Positions 39,053 through 47,621 are shown, counted from the stretch's first letter. The stretch: DNA of 64,000 nt from Haloarcula marismortui ATCC 43049 (GCF_000011085.1 NC_006396.1:2604001-2668000), one strand, 5' to 3'. Numbers and translations: made by a program. The notes: generated by a model from the letters alone, not told the origin.

Positions 39053-40584
39053 GCAAGAAGTGGACTCGCCGGAGTGCACTCGCACTGATCGGTAGCGGTG
39101 CCGGACTCCTTACGTGGGGAACTGGTGGGTTCACAGACGTGACTGCTGACCGTCAGGTGAATATTAATACGACCGCCGACGACAATGGTGATCCTACTGA
39201 TAACCCATTGCTCGGCATCACTACGCACGATGGTCAGGTCGTGTTTGAAACTGAAACCCGTAAGCTAGTCACGTTGACGAACAATATCGGGCCGAAACTC
39301 GATACGGTAAAGGCGAACGTTCAAAATAAAGCTCAATTGGACTTTGACGTGGAAATCGACAGCGTTCCGAACTCGCTCGATGACGAGTCCGGCACAGTGA
39401 CTGCGACAGTCACTGGATCGGGAAGCAACTGCATCAAGGAGACGGGACAGATTGAATTGAAAATTTCTGCGTTATCAACCTCCACTGACTCGGCTCCTGA
39501 AATCACAGCGACCCGTAGCATATCGCTTTCCTGTGTGAACTGTCTCAATTTTGAACAACCGGAAACCGTCACACCGTCGGGTTTCATCCCTGACACGGGG
39601 AGCCAGTTCGGCCTCCGCGACGAGTTCGATCCAAAATCAATGCTCTCCTACGGGTGGGAAAGTGAGCAGACTGATACAACCAGAGAGCGAGGCGAGCTTC
39701 AGGCTACTGAGGAGGATACACTTGCACACTTTACGACTAATATTCCTACTGCATACGACGCTTCTGAGGATCCGTACTGGGAAATAGACCTGCCGAATGG
39801 CTGGTACGATGTGACGATGCACTGCCGGGACCCGTCCTATTCGGATCAGGAGTACTCGTTTGATGTTGTTGGCGGCGCTGAGACTGTCAAACTACGGGAT
39901 CGAGCGTTTGATTACGGAAGCAAAGAGCGTCCTACCAAAGCCGAAACATACAGTTTCCCTGTTGAAGTAAATAACAACGAAGAGCTGCAAATCACTCCAC
40001 CAGACGGGACATTCAACCCGAAAATCTCCTGGCTTCGGTTTGAATCGCGCGAAGACGAACCTAAACCGACGGTAAATCTCTCCGCCAAAGGGGCCTCAAA
40101 TAAACGCGGAATCTCACAGAATCAGGATTACTATTTCAAGATTACAAACAATCACGACGCCCCTATTGACCTAACTGCTGTCCGGGTTGACTTTGCTCGG
40201 ACCGTATATGCTGGAGAATACATAGAACCGGACTTGTTTGGCAGAATATACGGCGACAACTACGAGATAGAAATTTCCGTCGGTGAGGATCTGTCATTTA
40301 ACGATGGTACATCAGTCAACGCTGACTATAGAGATGCCCTCAGAAATCAGTGGTATGATGATATTGGTGAAAAAGCGGCATTAAAGGCCACCCGCCGCGG
40401 AGGTCAATTAGTCGCAAATGAAGAAGCAGAGTTGGGACTATTTGGATTCAGGAGACAAACAGAATGGGGCACCGATCTACTTGATATGAAAGGTGCGGAT
40501 GTCCATATTACACTCTGGTATAAGAAGGAAGGAAACAATACTGAATATAGCACTACATCAGCTGTCTTTAGTAGTGAAACGTAG
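39049..40584 (+). CDS. TasA-like exported protein with malectin-like carbohydrate-binding domain
   Basis: 511 residues. The signal MSKKWTRRSALALIGSGAGL runs into WGTGGFTDVTADRQVNINTT, the block shared with proteins A and B; the first 165 residues are DUF1102-like. Residues about 195-335 resemble malectin/di-glucose-binding domains (EEDTLAHFTTNIP, YWEIDLPNGWYDVTMHCRD, then TFNPKISWLRFE). The rest is beta-rich and unrecognised. A CVNC pair near 162-165 is unusual in a secreted haloarchaeal protein. Codon use is more A/T-rich than in flanking core genes. Likely a sugar-binding minor subunit or adhesin. Confidence 0.82.
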   Translation: MSKKWTRRSALALIGSGAGLLTWGTGGFTDVTADRQVNINTTADDNGDPTDNPLLGITTHDGQVVFETETRKLVTLTNNIGPKLDTVKANVQNKAQLDFDVEIDSVPNSLDDESGTVTATVTGSGSNCIKETGQIELKISALSTSTDSAPEITATRSISLSCVNCLNFEQPETVTPSGFIPDTGSQFGLRDEFDPKSMLSYGWESEQTDTTRERGELQATEEDTLAHFTTNIPTAYDASEDPYWEIDLPNGWYDVTMHCRDPSYSDQEYSFDVVGGAETVKLRDRAFDYGSKERPTKAETYSFPVEVNNNEELQITPPDGTFNPKISWLRFESREDEPKPTVNLSAKGASNKRGISQNQDYYFKITNNHDAPIDLTAVRVDFARTVYAGEYIEPDLFGRIYGDNYEIEISVGEDLSFNDGTSVNADYRDALRNQWYDDIGEKAALKATRRGGQLVANEEAELGLFGFRRQTEWGTDLLDMKGADVHITLWYKKEGNNTEYSTTSAVFSSET

Positions 40585-40860
40585 GAGATGCTTGACGAGG
40601 CCATACTCACTTGACATAATAAATACAGCGATCCAACCGGACGAATCCCCCTACATTGGAAGCGCAAAAAATAAATACGACTACTTGATGTTTTGTATTT
40701 GTATATAGACCCTATTTACACAACATATCAATGTGTAAAACCGTCGTGGCAACTACTACTGGAGTATCTAAAAACCAAACAATACAAGAACGGAAAAGTC
40801 TAATATCGGGATCACTTCAACAGCAGTAGTTCCGTATTGCCTGTATCAAAAGAAAGTGGA
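40585..40860 (+). other. AT-rich gap between the malectin-domain and second DUF5305 genes
   Basis: About 275 nt without a recognisable gene. A small open frame runs out of the previous gene but has no family look. It contains several TA-rich stretches, none at the ideal distance for ATG 40866. Confidence 0.4.
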
Positions 40861-40865
40861 ATGAG

Positions 40866-42092
40866 ATGACAGCAACCCTTTTTTCAGCGTCTGTCCGCTC
40901 CGCTCTCAATCGCTGGTTTGTGCTAGTACTACTCGTTACACTTACGCTAACGCTTGCCGGCGGCTACGTCACGTACGACAGCCATGTTGACGGAGCAGAA
41001 ACGGTTACTGAACAACAGACCGTCGGCACGTGGACGGTGGAAAGCGGGTTCGAACACGGCGCCACAGTCTCGCGTGATACCGAGGTTTTCAGTGCGGGTG
41101 AGCGACTTCGCAACCGGTCGCTGTATTTCACGACGGCATCACCCGAACTCGATGGCACGTACACGGTTTCACACGACAACACTGAGGGGAACGCGGCAGT
41201 GACCTCGACGAACCTGTCACTGGTCATCCGCGCTGTTGAGGAGCGAAACGGGAATCAGGTGGTCCACTGGCAGACACGCGACTCGCTCGACACACTCGAT
41301 GCCGTCGAGATAGCAGACGGCGAGACGGCAACAACCACAGTTAGCGTGGATATCCCGACAATCCTCAACCGTACCGAAGCAATACAGAACGATCTGGGGG
41401 CTGCCCCCGGACAGACAGAGGTCCTCCTTGTCGCCGATACGACCGTCGAGTCGTCGGTCAACGGAGAGACGTTCACGGATACCCGCACCGACCGCATCGA
41501 AATTGTGCCCGGACGGAGTGTCTACCGCGTTAGCACTACCACAGCCGGAGAGACCCCCTACGACGCGACCGAGCAAGTGACTCGGACCATCGAACCGACA
41601 CGGCTGGAACTGTACGGCGGGCCTGTACTCTGTGTGTTCGGACTGTTTTGTATGGCCTTCCTCGGGACAGCACGCTGGCGTGGCTGGCTTGCAGTCACCG
41701 ACCGCGAGCGAGTGCGCAACGAGTTCGAGCGTGCACGTAACGATTTCGACGAGTGGATCTCGACGGCACGAATCCCGGATGCCGACGACCGGACACCTGT
41801 CCCGACGGACTCGCTGGTAGATCTTGTTGACATTGCTATCGATAGTGACAGGCGCGTCCTCGAAGACGGCGATCAGTATGCAGTCCTCGTTGATAGTGAA
41901 ATCTACACGTACACGGCGCCACCGACTGTCGACCCGCTCGCGTCACCATCGACACGCGATACTGAGCCCACCGTGGAAGACAGAGAAGGAGCGACGGCGT
42001 CGCTTTCAAGCCTGCTTTTCACCGACTCGACTGATAATGCTGATGTGACACATCCTGATGAAAACGAGCCGTCCGATTCAAACGACGGATGA
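40866..42092 (+). CDS. DUF5305-like membrane protein, copy 2
   Basis: 408 residues. The N-terminal helix FVLVLLVTLTLTLAGGYVTY is followed by an extracytoplasmic domain of about 210 residues (QQTVGTWTVESGFEHGATV), a second helix (YGGPVLCVFGLFCMAFLGTA), and a cytoplasmic tail with NDFDEWISTARI and DLVDIAIDSDRRVLEDGDQY. It is a paralogue of 34211 and precedes the signal-peptidase gene. An acidic low-complexity end follows. Topology suggests a bitopic assembly or anchoring factor; function not known. Confidence 0.82.
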   Translation: MTATLFSASVRSALNRWFVLVLLVTLTLTLAGGYVTYDSHVDGAETVTEQQTVGTWTVESGFEHGATVSRDTEVFSAGERLRNRSLYFTTASPELDGTYTVSHDNTEGNAAVTSTNLSLVIRAVEERNGNQVVHWQTRDSLDTLDAVEIADGETATTTVSVDIPTILNRTEAIQNDLGAAPGQTEVLLVADTTVESSVNGETFTDTRTDRIEIVPGRSVYRVSTTTAGETPYDATEQVTRTIEPTRLELYGGPVLCVFGLFCMAFLGTARWRGWLAVTDRERVRNEFERARNDFDEWISTARIPDADDRTPVPTDSLVDLVDIAIDSDRRVLEDGDQYAVLVDSEIYTYTAPPTVDPLASPSTRDTEPTVEDREGATASLSSLLFTDSTDNADVTHPDENEPSDSNDG

Positions 42093-42331
42093 CGCCGTTG
42101 ATCGGTCACTTTTTGCAATTGTTGATTGCTCCGGTATAGCTTGTGCTGCTTATGGCACTCTGTGGCCACGGAGGGGATAGATCCTGATAGCGGGAGACAC
42201 TGCTCCTGGCTGCCACAAACGATGGTTCGGAACGCAGTATCCCGTGACGACAGGGTGGTTGCGTCACTCCCATCGACTCAGCAACACCGATTTATATTCT
42301 GCTAGTCTACATCGCGTAGCAACAGACTGGT

Positions 42332-43474
42332 ATGCTCCGAACGTATGTGGCGAGAGGGCTGACAATCGCCGGGTTTGTGTTGGTTCTGGCACTCATCGTA
42401 GGTGCACTGGTTGGGCAGCCGGTACTTTTGAGCTTTGTCGTGTCCGGAAGTATGTCGCCAACGATTCAGGAAGGCGACGGCTTCGTTGCGATTCCGGAGC
42501 AGGTTGCGGGCGACATTGAACAGGGCGATGTCATCGTGTTCCAGTCACAGGAGATTCGTGGTGGGGAGTTGACGACACACCGAGTTGTCGGTGAAACTGA
42601 GCAAGGATACATTACCAGGGGGGATGCGAACCCGTTCACGGATCAGGATGGGGCCGAACCCCCAGTGACTGAAAGCCAGATCGTCGCGGTCGCATGGCAA
42701 CCCAGTGGACAGGTGGTGACAATCCCGAATTTCGGCACGGCCATCCTTGCCGGCCGCGTCGTCGTCACAAACGTTCTGACTGCGGCTACGACGGTCCTTG
42801 GAGTTGAGCAGGCAGCCGAGTCTTGGCAGGCAGGCTCGGTGATGTTGGTCTCCGGCGTGATACTGTTTGCAATAAGCATCGGTAGTGGGATCGTGAACGG
42901 GTCTTCGCGCGAACGAGCCCGTTCGCGTGGGCAGGATACCTTCGACCCACGGTACGCCGCGCTCTTTCTGACCGCAATCATCATTGTGCCAGCCAACATC
43001 GCAATGGTGGCTCCGAGCTCGACCCATCAGATTCCGGCGGGTGAGATCGCAACTGGGAATAACATCGCCCCTGGTGAGCCGGTTGAAGCTACGCTTGTAG
43101 CCAACAACGAAGACGCACTGGTGACAATGCTCGTCGTGTTTAACGCGTCCGGTCAGACGACAATCGAGAGCCGGTGGCTCGATGTCCCAGGCGGCGAAAC
43201 GGACTCAACAGCGTTGTATGCACCCGCACCGCCACGAGGCGAACAGAAGGTTGTAACCGTCTCTGAGCATCGCTACATCGTTTTGCTTCCCCCCACCGTT
43301 ATTATCGCGATGCATGACATTCATCCACTGGTGGCATTAGGTGTAATTAATGCGGCGCTCACCGTGGCTGTACTGGCATTCGTCATTGGGTTGCTCGGGA
43401 CAAGCAAACGACGTGTCCGCGACACCGACCGAGACATCCCGCTGTATCTGCGAATAAAGCGTAGATTGTTGTGA
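42332..43474 (+). CDS. SipW-type signal peptidase I with C-terminal extension
   Basis: Membrane serine protease removing signal peptides. Residues 1-150 are the peptidase: N-terminal helix (TIAGFVLVLALIVGALVG), catalytic Ser about S40 in VVSGSMSPTIQEGD, catalytic His about H83 in LTTHRVVGE, and the Asp-containing box E GYITRGDANPFTDQ. Ser-His(-Asp) instead of Ser-Lys is the archaeal/ER/SipW type. Unusually, about 200 extra residues follow with helices (VMLVSGVILFAISIGSG; TAIIIVPANIAMVAP; LGVINAALTVAVLAFVIGLL) and an extracytoplasmic loop. TTTATATT at 42291-42298 gives a leader of about 10 nt. Likely processes the DUF1102 proteins nearby. Confidence 0.88.
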   Translation: MLRTYVARGLTIAGFVLVLALIVGALVGQPVLLSFVVSGSMSPTIQEGDGFVAIPEQVAGDIEQGDVIVFQSQEIRGGELTTHRVVGETEQGYITRGDANPFTDQDGAEPPVTESQIVAVAWQPSGQVVTIPNFGTAILAGRVVVTNVLTAATTVLGVEQAAESWQAGSVMLVSGVILFAISIGSGIVNGSSRERARSRGQDTFDPRYAALFLTAIIIVPANIAMVAPSSTHQIPAGEIATGNNIAPGEPVEATLVANNEDALVTMLVVFNASGQTTIESRWLDVPGGETDSTALYAPAPPRGEQKVVTVSEHRYIVLLPPTVIIAMHDIHPLVALGVINAALTVAVLAFVIGLLGTSKRRVRDTDRDIPLYLRIKRRLL

Positions 43475-43627
43475 CTGGACAATTCGATTGTTCAACGCAA
43501 CGCAGCGTACTTGGTGGCGCATCGTTCAAACACGTCGCAAACGGTAGCCGTAGTAGCCGTGGTTCCTCCGGGGAAATCGACCGCACGGCAGGCCTGTTCC
43601 GGTCGGCCATACCACTGCCCGTCTCGG

Positions 43628-44086
43628 TTACTCTGTTTCGACAGGGATTGTGTGGACCTGCCGGAGCGGTTCGATGTGGCTTTTCGCTGTCTCGTCCAGT
43701 GGAAAGGTCCCGTGGATGTCGGCTGGAACTTGGCCGTGGACGACACGCCCGAACGGCGCGGCGGCGGTGGGATACACCTGTTCGGCCAACCGAGCGACGG
43801 GGGCCGCGACATCGAGCCCCTCCAGCGCTTCCTTCACAGCCGCTTCGCCGACGTGGACGGACTCCTCTTCAATCAGGATGAACGCGAACGGGAGGTCGTC
43901 AAACTGTGCCTGGAGGAACGCCTGAATCGCATCGGATTCCCAGGGAACAGGCGTGATATCCGTGGCACAGCGGGTTACCGTCTCGGCAGCGCGCCGGAAC
44001 AGGTCGGTACTGCCGTCGTAGACGAGAAGCGACTGAGTCACATTCTCAGTATGTGTTTGGGCCGTTTGAACGTTGTGTAGTGTCAC
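43628..44086 (-). CDS. DCC-like (thioredoxin-like) protein lacking the active-site cysteines
   Basis: 152 residues from GTG 44086. SLLVYDGSTDLFRRAAETVT and the following alternation (WESDAIQAFLQAQFDDLPFA, then ESVHVGEAAVKEALEG) resemble DCC/DUF393 proteins, in which YDGxCxxC begins the fold. Here the Cys positions are Ser and Leu, so a redox role is unlikely. No membrane segment. It is convergent with the signal-peptidase gene. Start uncertain. Confidence 0.6.
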   Translation of the reverse strand: MTLHNVQTAQTHTENVTQSLLVYDGSTDLFRRAAETVTRCATDITPVPWESDAIQAFLQAQFDDLPFAFILIEEESVHVGEAAVKEALEGLDVAAPVARLAEQVYPTAAAPFGRVVHGQVPADIHGTFPLDETAKSHIEPLRQVHTIPVETE

Positions 44087-44120
44087 AACGGCTTATGCTT
44101 CTACACCTCGATGCTTCTGT

Positions 44121-44429
44121 ATGGACGCACGGGACGAACCGACAGCCAGACTCGGCCGACGACTCGAAACGGCACTGGAGGGCGCGCTTGCCGATAGCGT
44201 CTCGTGGACGGTCACCACTGACGGCCCAGTCATCGCTCGACTACCTGACCGCGAGTTCGCGTTTGAACGGGCCGATAGCCCGAACGGACACCGGTGGACG
44301 GTCGTGTTACGCGCGGACGGGTCGGTCGTGAGCAAGTTCGGGCAGTTCGAGACAATCGATGATGTCGTTGAGACAGTTGAATCGCTCGTCCACTCAGACG
44401 TCCGGTACACGGTTTGCTGTGACGGCTAA
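44121..44429 (+). CDS. Hypothetical haloarchaeal protein
   Basis: 102 residues from ATG 44121 (MDARDEPTARLGRRLETALE). Mixed alpha/beta, acidic, with RWTVVLRADGSVVSKFGQFE and a helix DDVVETVESLVHS; ends CCDG. No known motif. A CTTATG element near 44091 lies about 27 nt before the start, supporting a leaderless mRNA. Divergent from the gene at 43628-44086. Confidence 0.72.
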   Translation: MDARDEPTARLGRRLETALEGALADSVSWTVTTDGPVIARLPDREFAFERADSPNGHRWTVVLRADGSVVSKFGQFETIDDVVETVESLVHSDVRYTVCCDG

Positions 44430-44541
44430 CTGTCTCAGCGCCGGAGCCACCCGTCAAGCGAATCCAGTGGCTCCGTTTCAATCAACGGACACACCGCCCG
44501 TGGGTAATCTCTATACGAACCCCGCACCAACGAACGGGTGT

Positions 44542-44721
44542 ATGAGTCTGCTCAAGAACAAGCACCTCCTCAACGGGATTGTCTCACTGGGAATCAGTGT
44601 CGCTATCACTGTCTGGCTGGCCGACGACGAAGATGCGCCGTGGAGCCTGACTGATATGGCTCTGGCCGTTGCCATTTCGTCGTTCCTCTCCGGATTTTTC
44701 ACCAGCTACTTCGCCGACTGA
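44542..44721 (+). CDS. Small two-helix membrane protein
   Basis: 59 residues: MSLLKNKHLLNGIVSLGISV starts helix one, which runs into AITVWLADDEDAPW; helix two is MALAVAISSFLSGFFTSYFA. Basic N-terminus, acidic loop. I do not recognise a family. The longer open frame upstream belongs to no gene. Confidence 0.65.
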   Translation: MSLLKNKHLLNGIVSLGISVAITVWLADDEDAPWSLTDMALAVAISSFLSGFFTSYFAD

Positions 44722-44781
44722 CGGTCGGGCGACTCCGCGTAACGGGGGAACACCGATACCCTTCCGGCCCGTGCTCCCAGT

Positions 44782-45114
44782 ATGGACGAGCCAGAACCCG
44801 TCGACGACTGGCCTCACCGCCCGTTTTCGCCAGCGGAAGCCAGTGCCCTACTGGATGACATTGACGGCGCTGTCGCGGTCTGGGTGATGCACCACGACAA
44901 CGACGTTCGGTCGGCTGTCGTTCTCGATGACGCTCCCGAGGACGCGGTCATCGACATCGTCGTTGAAACCGACGCCGCCTTCGAGATGTACAGTTACACG
45001 AGCGGCGTGTGGATGGATTACGGCACCCAGCGGAAAGACGATTCGGACGCCCCGTCGATGGCAGGGACGCTCGACAGCTACGATGTTCTCGCTGGCGAGT
45101 CTGAGACAGCCTGA
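44782..45114 (+). CDS. Hypothetical haloarchaeal protein
   Basis: 110 residues, strongly acidic, soluble. Contains RPFSPAEASALLDDIDGAVA, VWVMHHDNDVRSAVVLDDAP and FEMYSYTSGVWMDYGTQRK. No catalytic or metal motif visible. Spacing of 60 nt from the small membrane protein suggests possible cotranscription. Confidence 0.72.
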   Translation: MDEPEPVDDWPHRPFSPAEASALLDDIDGAVAVWVMHHDNDVRSAVVLDDAPEDAVIDIVVETDAAFEMYSYTSGVWMDYGTQRKDDSDAPSMAGTLDSYDVLAGESETA

Positions 45115-45226
45115 CCAGTGCGGTTCATCGACACCGTCGTTGCTGGGGCGAAACGGCCCGTGCCACCCGCGTACCGATACGCTCGAAAAGTAATCATTAA
45201 ACGGCGCGGCGACTGACCCTCCTGAT

Positions 45227-46093
45227 ATGCAACGACGAGCCGCGGCGGCGTACTTCGCGTTCTTCCTCGTTATCAGTGTTGCTGCGTACGCCTACATCGG
45301 CGTCGCGGAGAGTCAGCGGCCGGCGGTGTCGCTCGACGCTGACGCCGAACTGACCAACGAGAGTACGTTCACTGTCGACGGAACGGAATACACAGCCACA
45401 AACATCCACATGTCCGGCGGTGGCGGTGGCGGCCACGGCGGTGGTGGCGGCAGTATGGCAGCTGACCTCTCGTGGACGAATGAATCGTCACAGTATACTG
45501 CAACAGTAGAGCACAACTCCACGACGACCTACCAGAACGACACCTACCGCGTACACACTGACAGCAACGAGAGTACGGTGACCCTCGAAGAAGAACTCAA
45601 CGTCAGTGCGCTCCTCGCCGAGGACTCCTCGGTCAAGAACACGCTTGCGACCCAGAACGGGACCGAGTACGTGGTCTACCAGTCGAACAACACGCAAGTC
45701 CCGCTGAGTGAGTGGCTCCCTGAGCCTGAGACAGTGACGTTCACGACCGGTGATACCTACCCGTACGCGACCGACAGCGGCACACAGGAAACCACAATCT
45801 CCGAAGTGACCGCCGACGGCGCGACGCTCGAATGGTTCGCCCCGCGCGAGAACACGGTCGAACTCTCGGAGGGTGGGAACGTCACGCTGAACGAGCAGCA
45901 GTTCTTCACGCACTTCCCCGATCATAGCACCGTCCAGATCGTCCCGATTCAGCAGTACGGCCAGTACCAGGCGACGCTCGACCAGCAGGACTACTTCCAC
46001 GAGCGCAAGAACGGCTTCTGGGGCGTCTCGATTCTCTCTGGCATCGCTGCTGTGCTGATGCTAGGGATGGCGTATATGCCTGTCCGCGGATAA
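45227..46093 (+). CDS. Exported or membrane-tethered protein with helices at both ends
   Basis: 288 residues. N-terminal helix AYFAFFLVISVAAYAYIGVA, a His/Gly-rich linker (SGGGGGGHGGGGG, residues 63-75), an extracytoplasmic beta-rich domain with many N-x-S/T sites, and a C-terminal helix GVSILSGIAAVLMLGMAYMP. The linker lies unusually near the N-terminus. Function unknown; a surface role is inferred from topology. Confidence 0.78.
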   Translation: MQRRAAAAYFAFFLVISVAAYAYIGVAESQRPAVSLDADAELTNESTFTVDGTEYTATNIHMSGGGGGGHGGGGGSMAADLSWTNESSQYTATVEHNSTTTYQNDTYRVHTDSNESTVTLEEELNVSALLAEDSSVKNTLATQNGTEYVVYQSNNTQVPLSEWLPEPETVTFTTGDTYPYATDSGTQETTISEVTADGATLEWFAPRENTVELSEGGNVTLNEQQFFTHFPDHSTVQIVPIQQYGQYQATLDQQDYFHERKNGFWGVSILSGIAAVLMLGMAYMPVRG

Positions 46094-46129
46094 CAACGAC
46101 ATCTATTTTCGGCTTTTTCGACGACCGGC

Positions 46130-46357
46130 TTACGCGTCGGCTGCCCAGCTGATGTACGCCAGTCCGACACCGATCACACCCATCAGAACCGCCGCAAGCA
46201 TCTGTACAATCGCCGCTGTCATTGACGCGTGCGTCTGCCACGGTGTGCCGGCAACCGCCGCGAGCGTAGCGACGACGAGCAATACACCGACAGTGACACC
46301 TAGCGGGCGCAACGGCTGTGTGAGGACGCGCTGAAGTGTACTGGCACTTCCATTCAT
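46130..46357 (-). CDS. Small two-helix membrane protein
   Basis: 75 residues with helices GVTVGVLLVVATLAAVAG and IVQMLAAVLMGVIGVGLAYI. It converges with the gene at 45227-46093. Function unknown. Confidence 0.7.
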   Translation of the reverse strand: MNGSASTLQRVLTQPLRPLGVTVGVLLVVATLAAVAGTPWQTHASMTAAIVQMLAAVLMGVIGVGLAYISWAADA

Positions 46358-46440
46358 ATTAATAACATTTACTGTCTCGGTGGTAAATGAACTGGTCTCG
46401 GACTATGCACTGTCGCGCTGCCTTTATTCATAACACACCA

Positions 46441-46748
46441 GGCTGGGAGGGCATTGAACCACCTCTACTTCGCTCACTGCCTTCGCTCGTGGCGTACTTC
46501 AACGCCCTCCTGTTGTTGCCACTGCTCACTGTCGTTCGCAGGGCAACGAGCCGGGAGGGAGTTGAACCGGAGGAAGACGTGCTCACTCCGTTGCGCGCGA
46601 CTGGCAGGGTTCAACCCCTCCACAGTGTTCCCACTATTCACTGTCGGTCATAGGGTAACGGGCCGGGAGGGAGTTGAACCAGAGGAAGACATGCTCGCTC
46701 ACATTCGTTCGCTGTGCGTGCCTTCCAGGGTTCAACTCCTTCCTGCCG
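46441..46748. repeat. Three tandem inverted-repeat units derived from the tRNA-Lys 3' end
   Basis: Units at about 46441-46510, 46549-46622 and 46661-46748, spaced 110-125 nt, lead up to the tRNA-Lys gene at 46788. Each starts with a version of GGGCCGGGAGGGAGTTGAAC, which is the tRNA's acceptor and T-arm as read on the plus strand, and ends with its reverse complement (GGTTCAACTCCTTCCTG in the last unit). Each could fold into a hairpin of 70-90 nt. Copies diverge progressively with distance from the tRNA. There is no protein gene in 46358-46787. Confidence 0.75.
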
Positions 46749-46787
46749 GTTCACTCACCGACTCGCAGTGCTCGTCGGTTCGTTGCA

Positions 46788-46861
46788 CGGGCCGGGAGGG
46801 AGTTGAACCCCCGACCATCTGGTTAAAAGCCAGACGCTCTGCCTAACTGAGCTACCGGCCC
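46788..46861 (-). tRNA. tRNA-Lys (TTT)
   Basis: 74 nt on the minus strand. The acceptor stem GGGCCGG pairs with CCGGCCC, discriminator G. The anticodon loop reads CTTTTAA, anticodon TTT. The D-arm begins TAGCTCAGTTAGGCAGAGC and the T-arm contains GGGGGTTCAACTCCC. No intron. Its 3' end faces the repeat array. Confidence 0.97.
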
Positions 46862-46895
46862 TCGCTATTCGCTCGGGGGAGCGGCGATTAAGGCC

Positions 46896-47573
46896 TTACG
46901 GTCCGTCGTCGAAGTACGACTCGATAGCCTCACTGATGACTTCCCCGGGGGACGCCCCATCGAGTGCGGCCTGCCGGCGGAGTCGACAGTAGGCGTCGCG
47001 GTCGAGTTGCGTTCGTATCTCGCCCAGTGCGTACCCGTTTCTGGCGAGCGCCGCGTCTACGGACGCGCCGTCGTTGACACTGCTGGCAACGGATCGGATC
47101 TGGCGGACGGTGAGGTCGTGGTCGAGGGCGGCCCACGCAAGCAGGAGGCGAGACTCGCCTGAGACTCTGGCGATGTGTTTGGCCGCCGTTGGCGCGATAT
47201 GCCCCATAGCGACGTGAATACGGACGGATCGAGGGAGGTCGTGGACGCGGGACCACTTCCGGATGAACGAGACCGAGGCTTCGCCACCGGCCCGTTCGGC
47301 AGCGGCCTTGTAGGACCCTTCGCCGCGAACTAGGGCTGCACACGCGGCCGCGCCGCGCAGAATAAAGACGTTGTCGTCGCCGCCGGCGGTGTTCTCGGAG
47401 AATTTCTTGACTGTCTTGGCGGCGAGTTCGAGGCTCTCGGGGTCGTCGGGATCGAACTCGATGGCCTCCTCGGGTCGCTGTCCCGTGAGTGCTGGGTCTC
47501 CGCGGATGACCGGCTTCCCGACCGGTGATTCGCGGTCGGTCGATGGAACGTAGTTATCGGGCCCCTCTGGCAT
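46896..47573 (-). CDS. DUF7119-like protein with ParB-type helix-turn-helix
   Basis: 225 residues from ATG 47573. The central part (SYKAAAERAGGEASVSFIRK, then RIHVAMGHIAPTAAKHIARV, then HDLTVRQIRSVASSVND) matches the pattern of the KorB/ParB DNA-binding helix-turn-helix domain. The C-terminus carries a short ribbon-helix-helix-like segment (RTQLDRDAYCRLRRQAALDG, SPGEVISEAIESYFDDG). No ParB CTPase motif. Probably a DNA-binding regulator. It ends 34 nt from tRNA-Lys. Confidence 0.85.
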   Translation of the reverse strand: MPEGPDNYVPSTDRESPVGKPVIRGDPALTGQRPEEAIEFDPDDPESLELAAKTVKKFSENTAGGDDNVFILRGAAACAALVRGEGSYKAAAERAGGEASVSFIRKWSRVHDLPRSVRIHVAMGHIAPTAAKHIARVSGESRLLLAWAALDHDLTVRQIRSVASSVNDGASVDAALARNGYALGEIRTQLDRDAYCRLRRQAALDGASPGEVISEAIESYFDDGP

Positions 47574-47621
47574 CGATTTGTCTTTAGGAAGCACCGCACA
47601 AAAGTACCCCGTACAGGGGTG

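Noticed and set aside
33878-43500. Integrated virus or plasmid
   Set aside because: No integrase, transposase, replication or capsid genes could be recognised.
46441-46787. Possible CRISPR array
   Set aside because: Only three units, spacing near 115 nt, and repeats are inverted within units and derived from tRNA-Lys; no cas genes.
46387-46846. Open frames across the tRNA-derived repeats
   Set aside because: They exist only because the repeat lacks stops; the translated repeats show no protein character.
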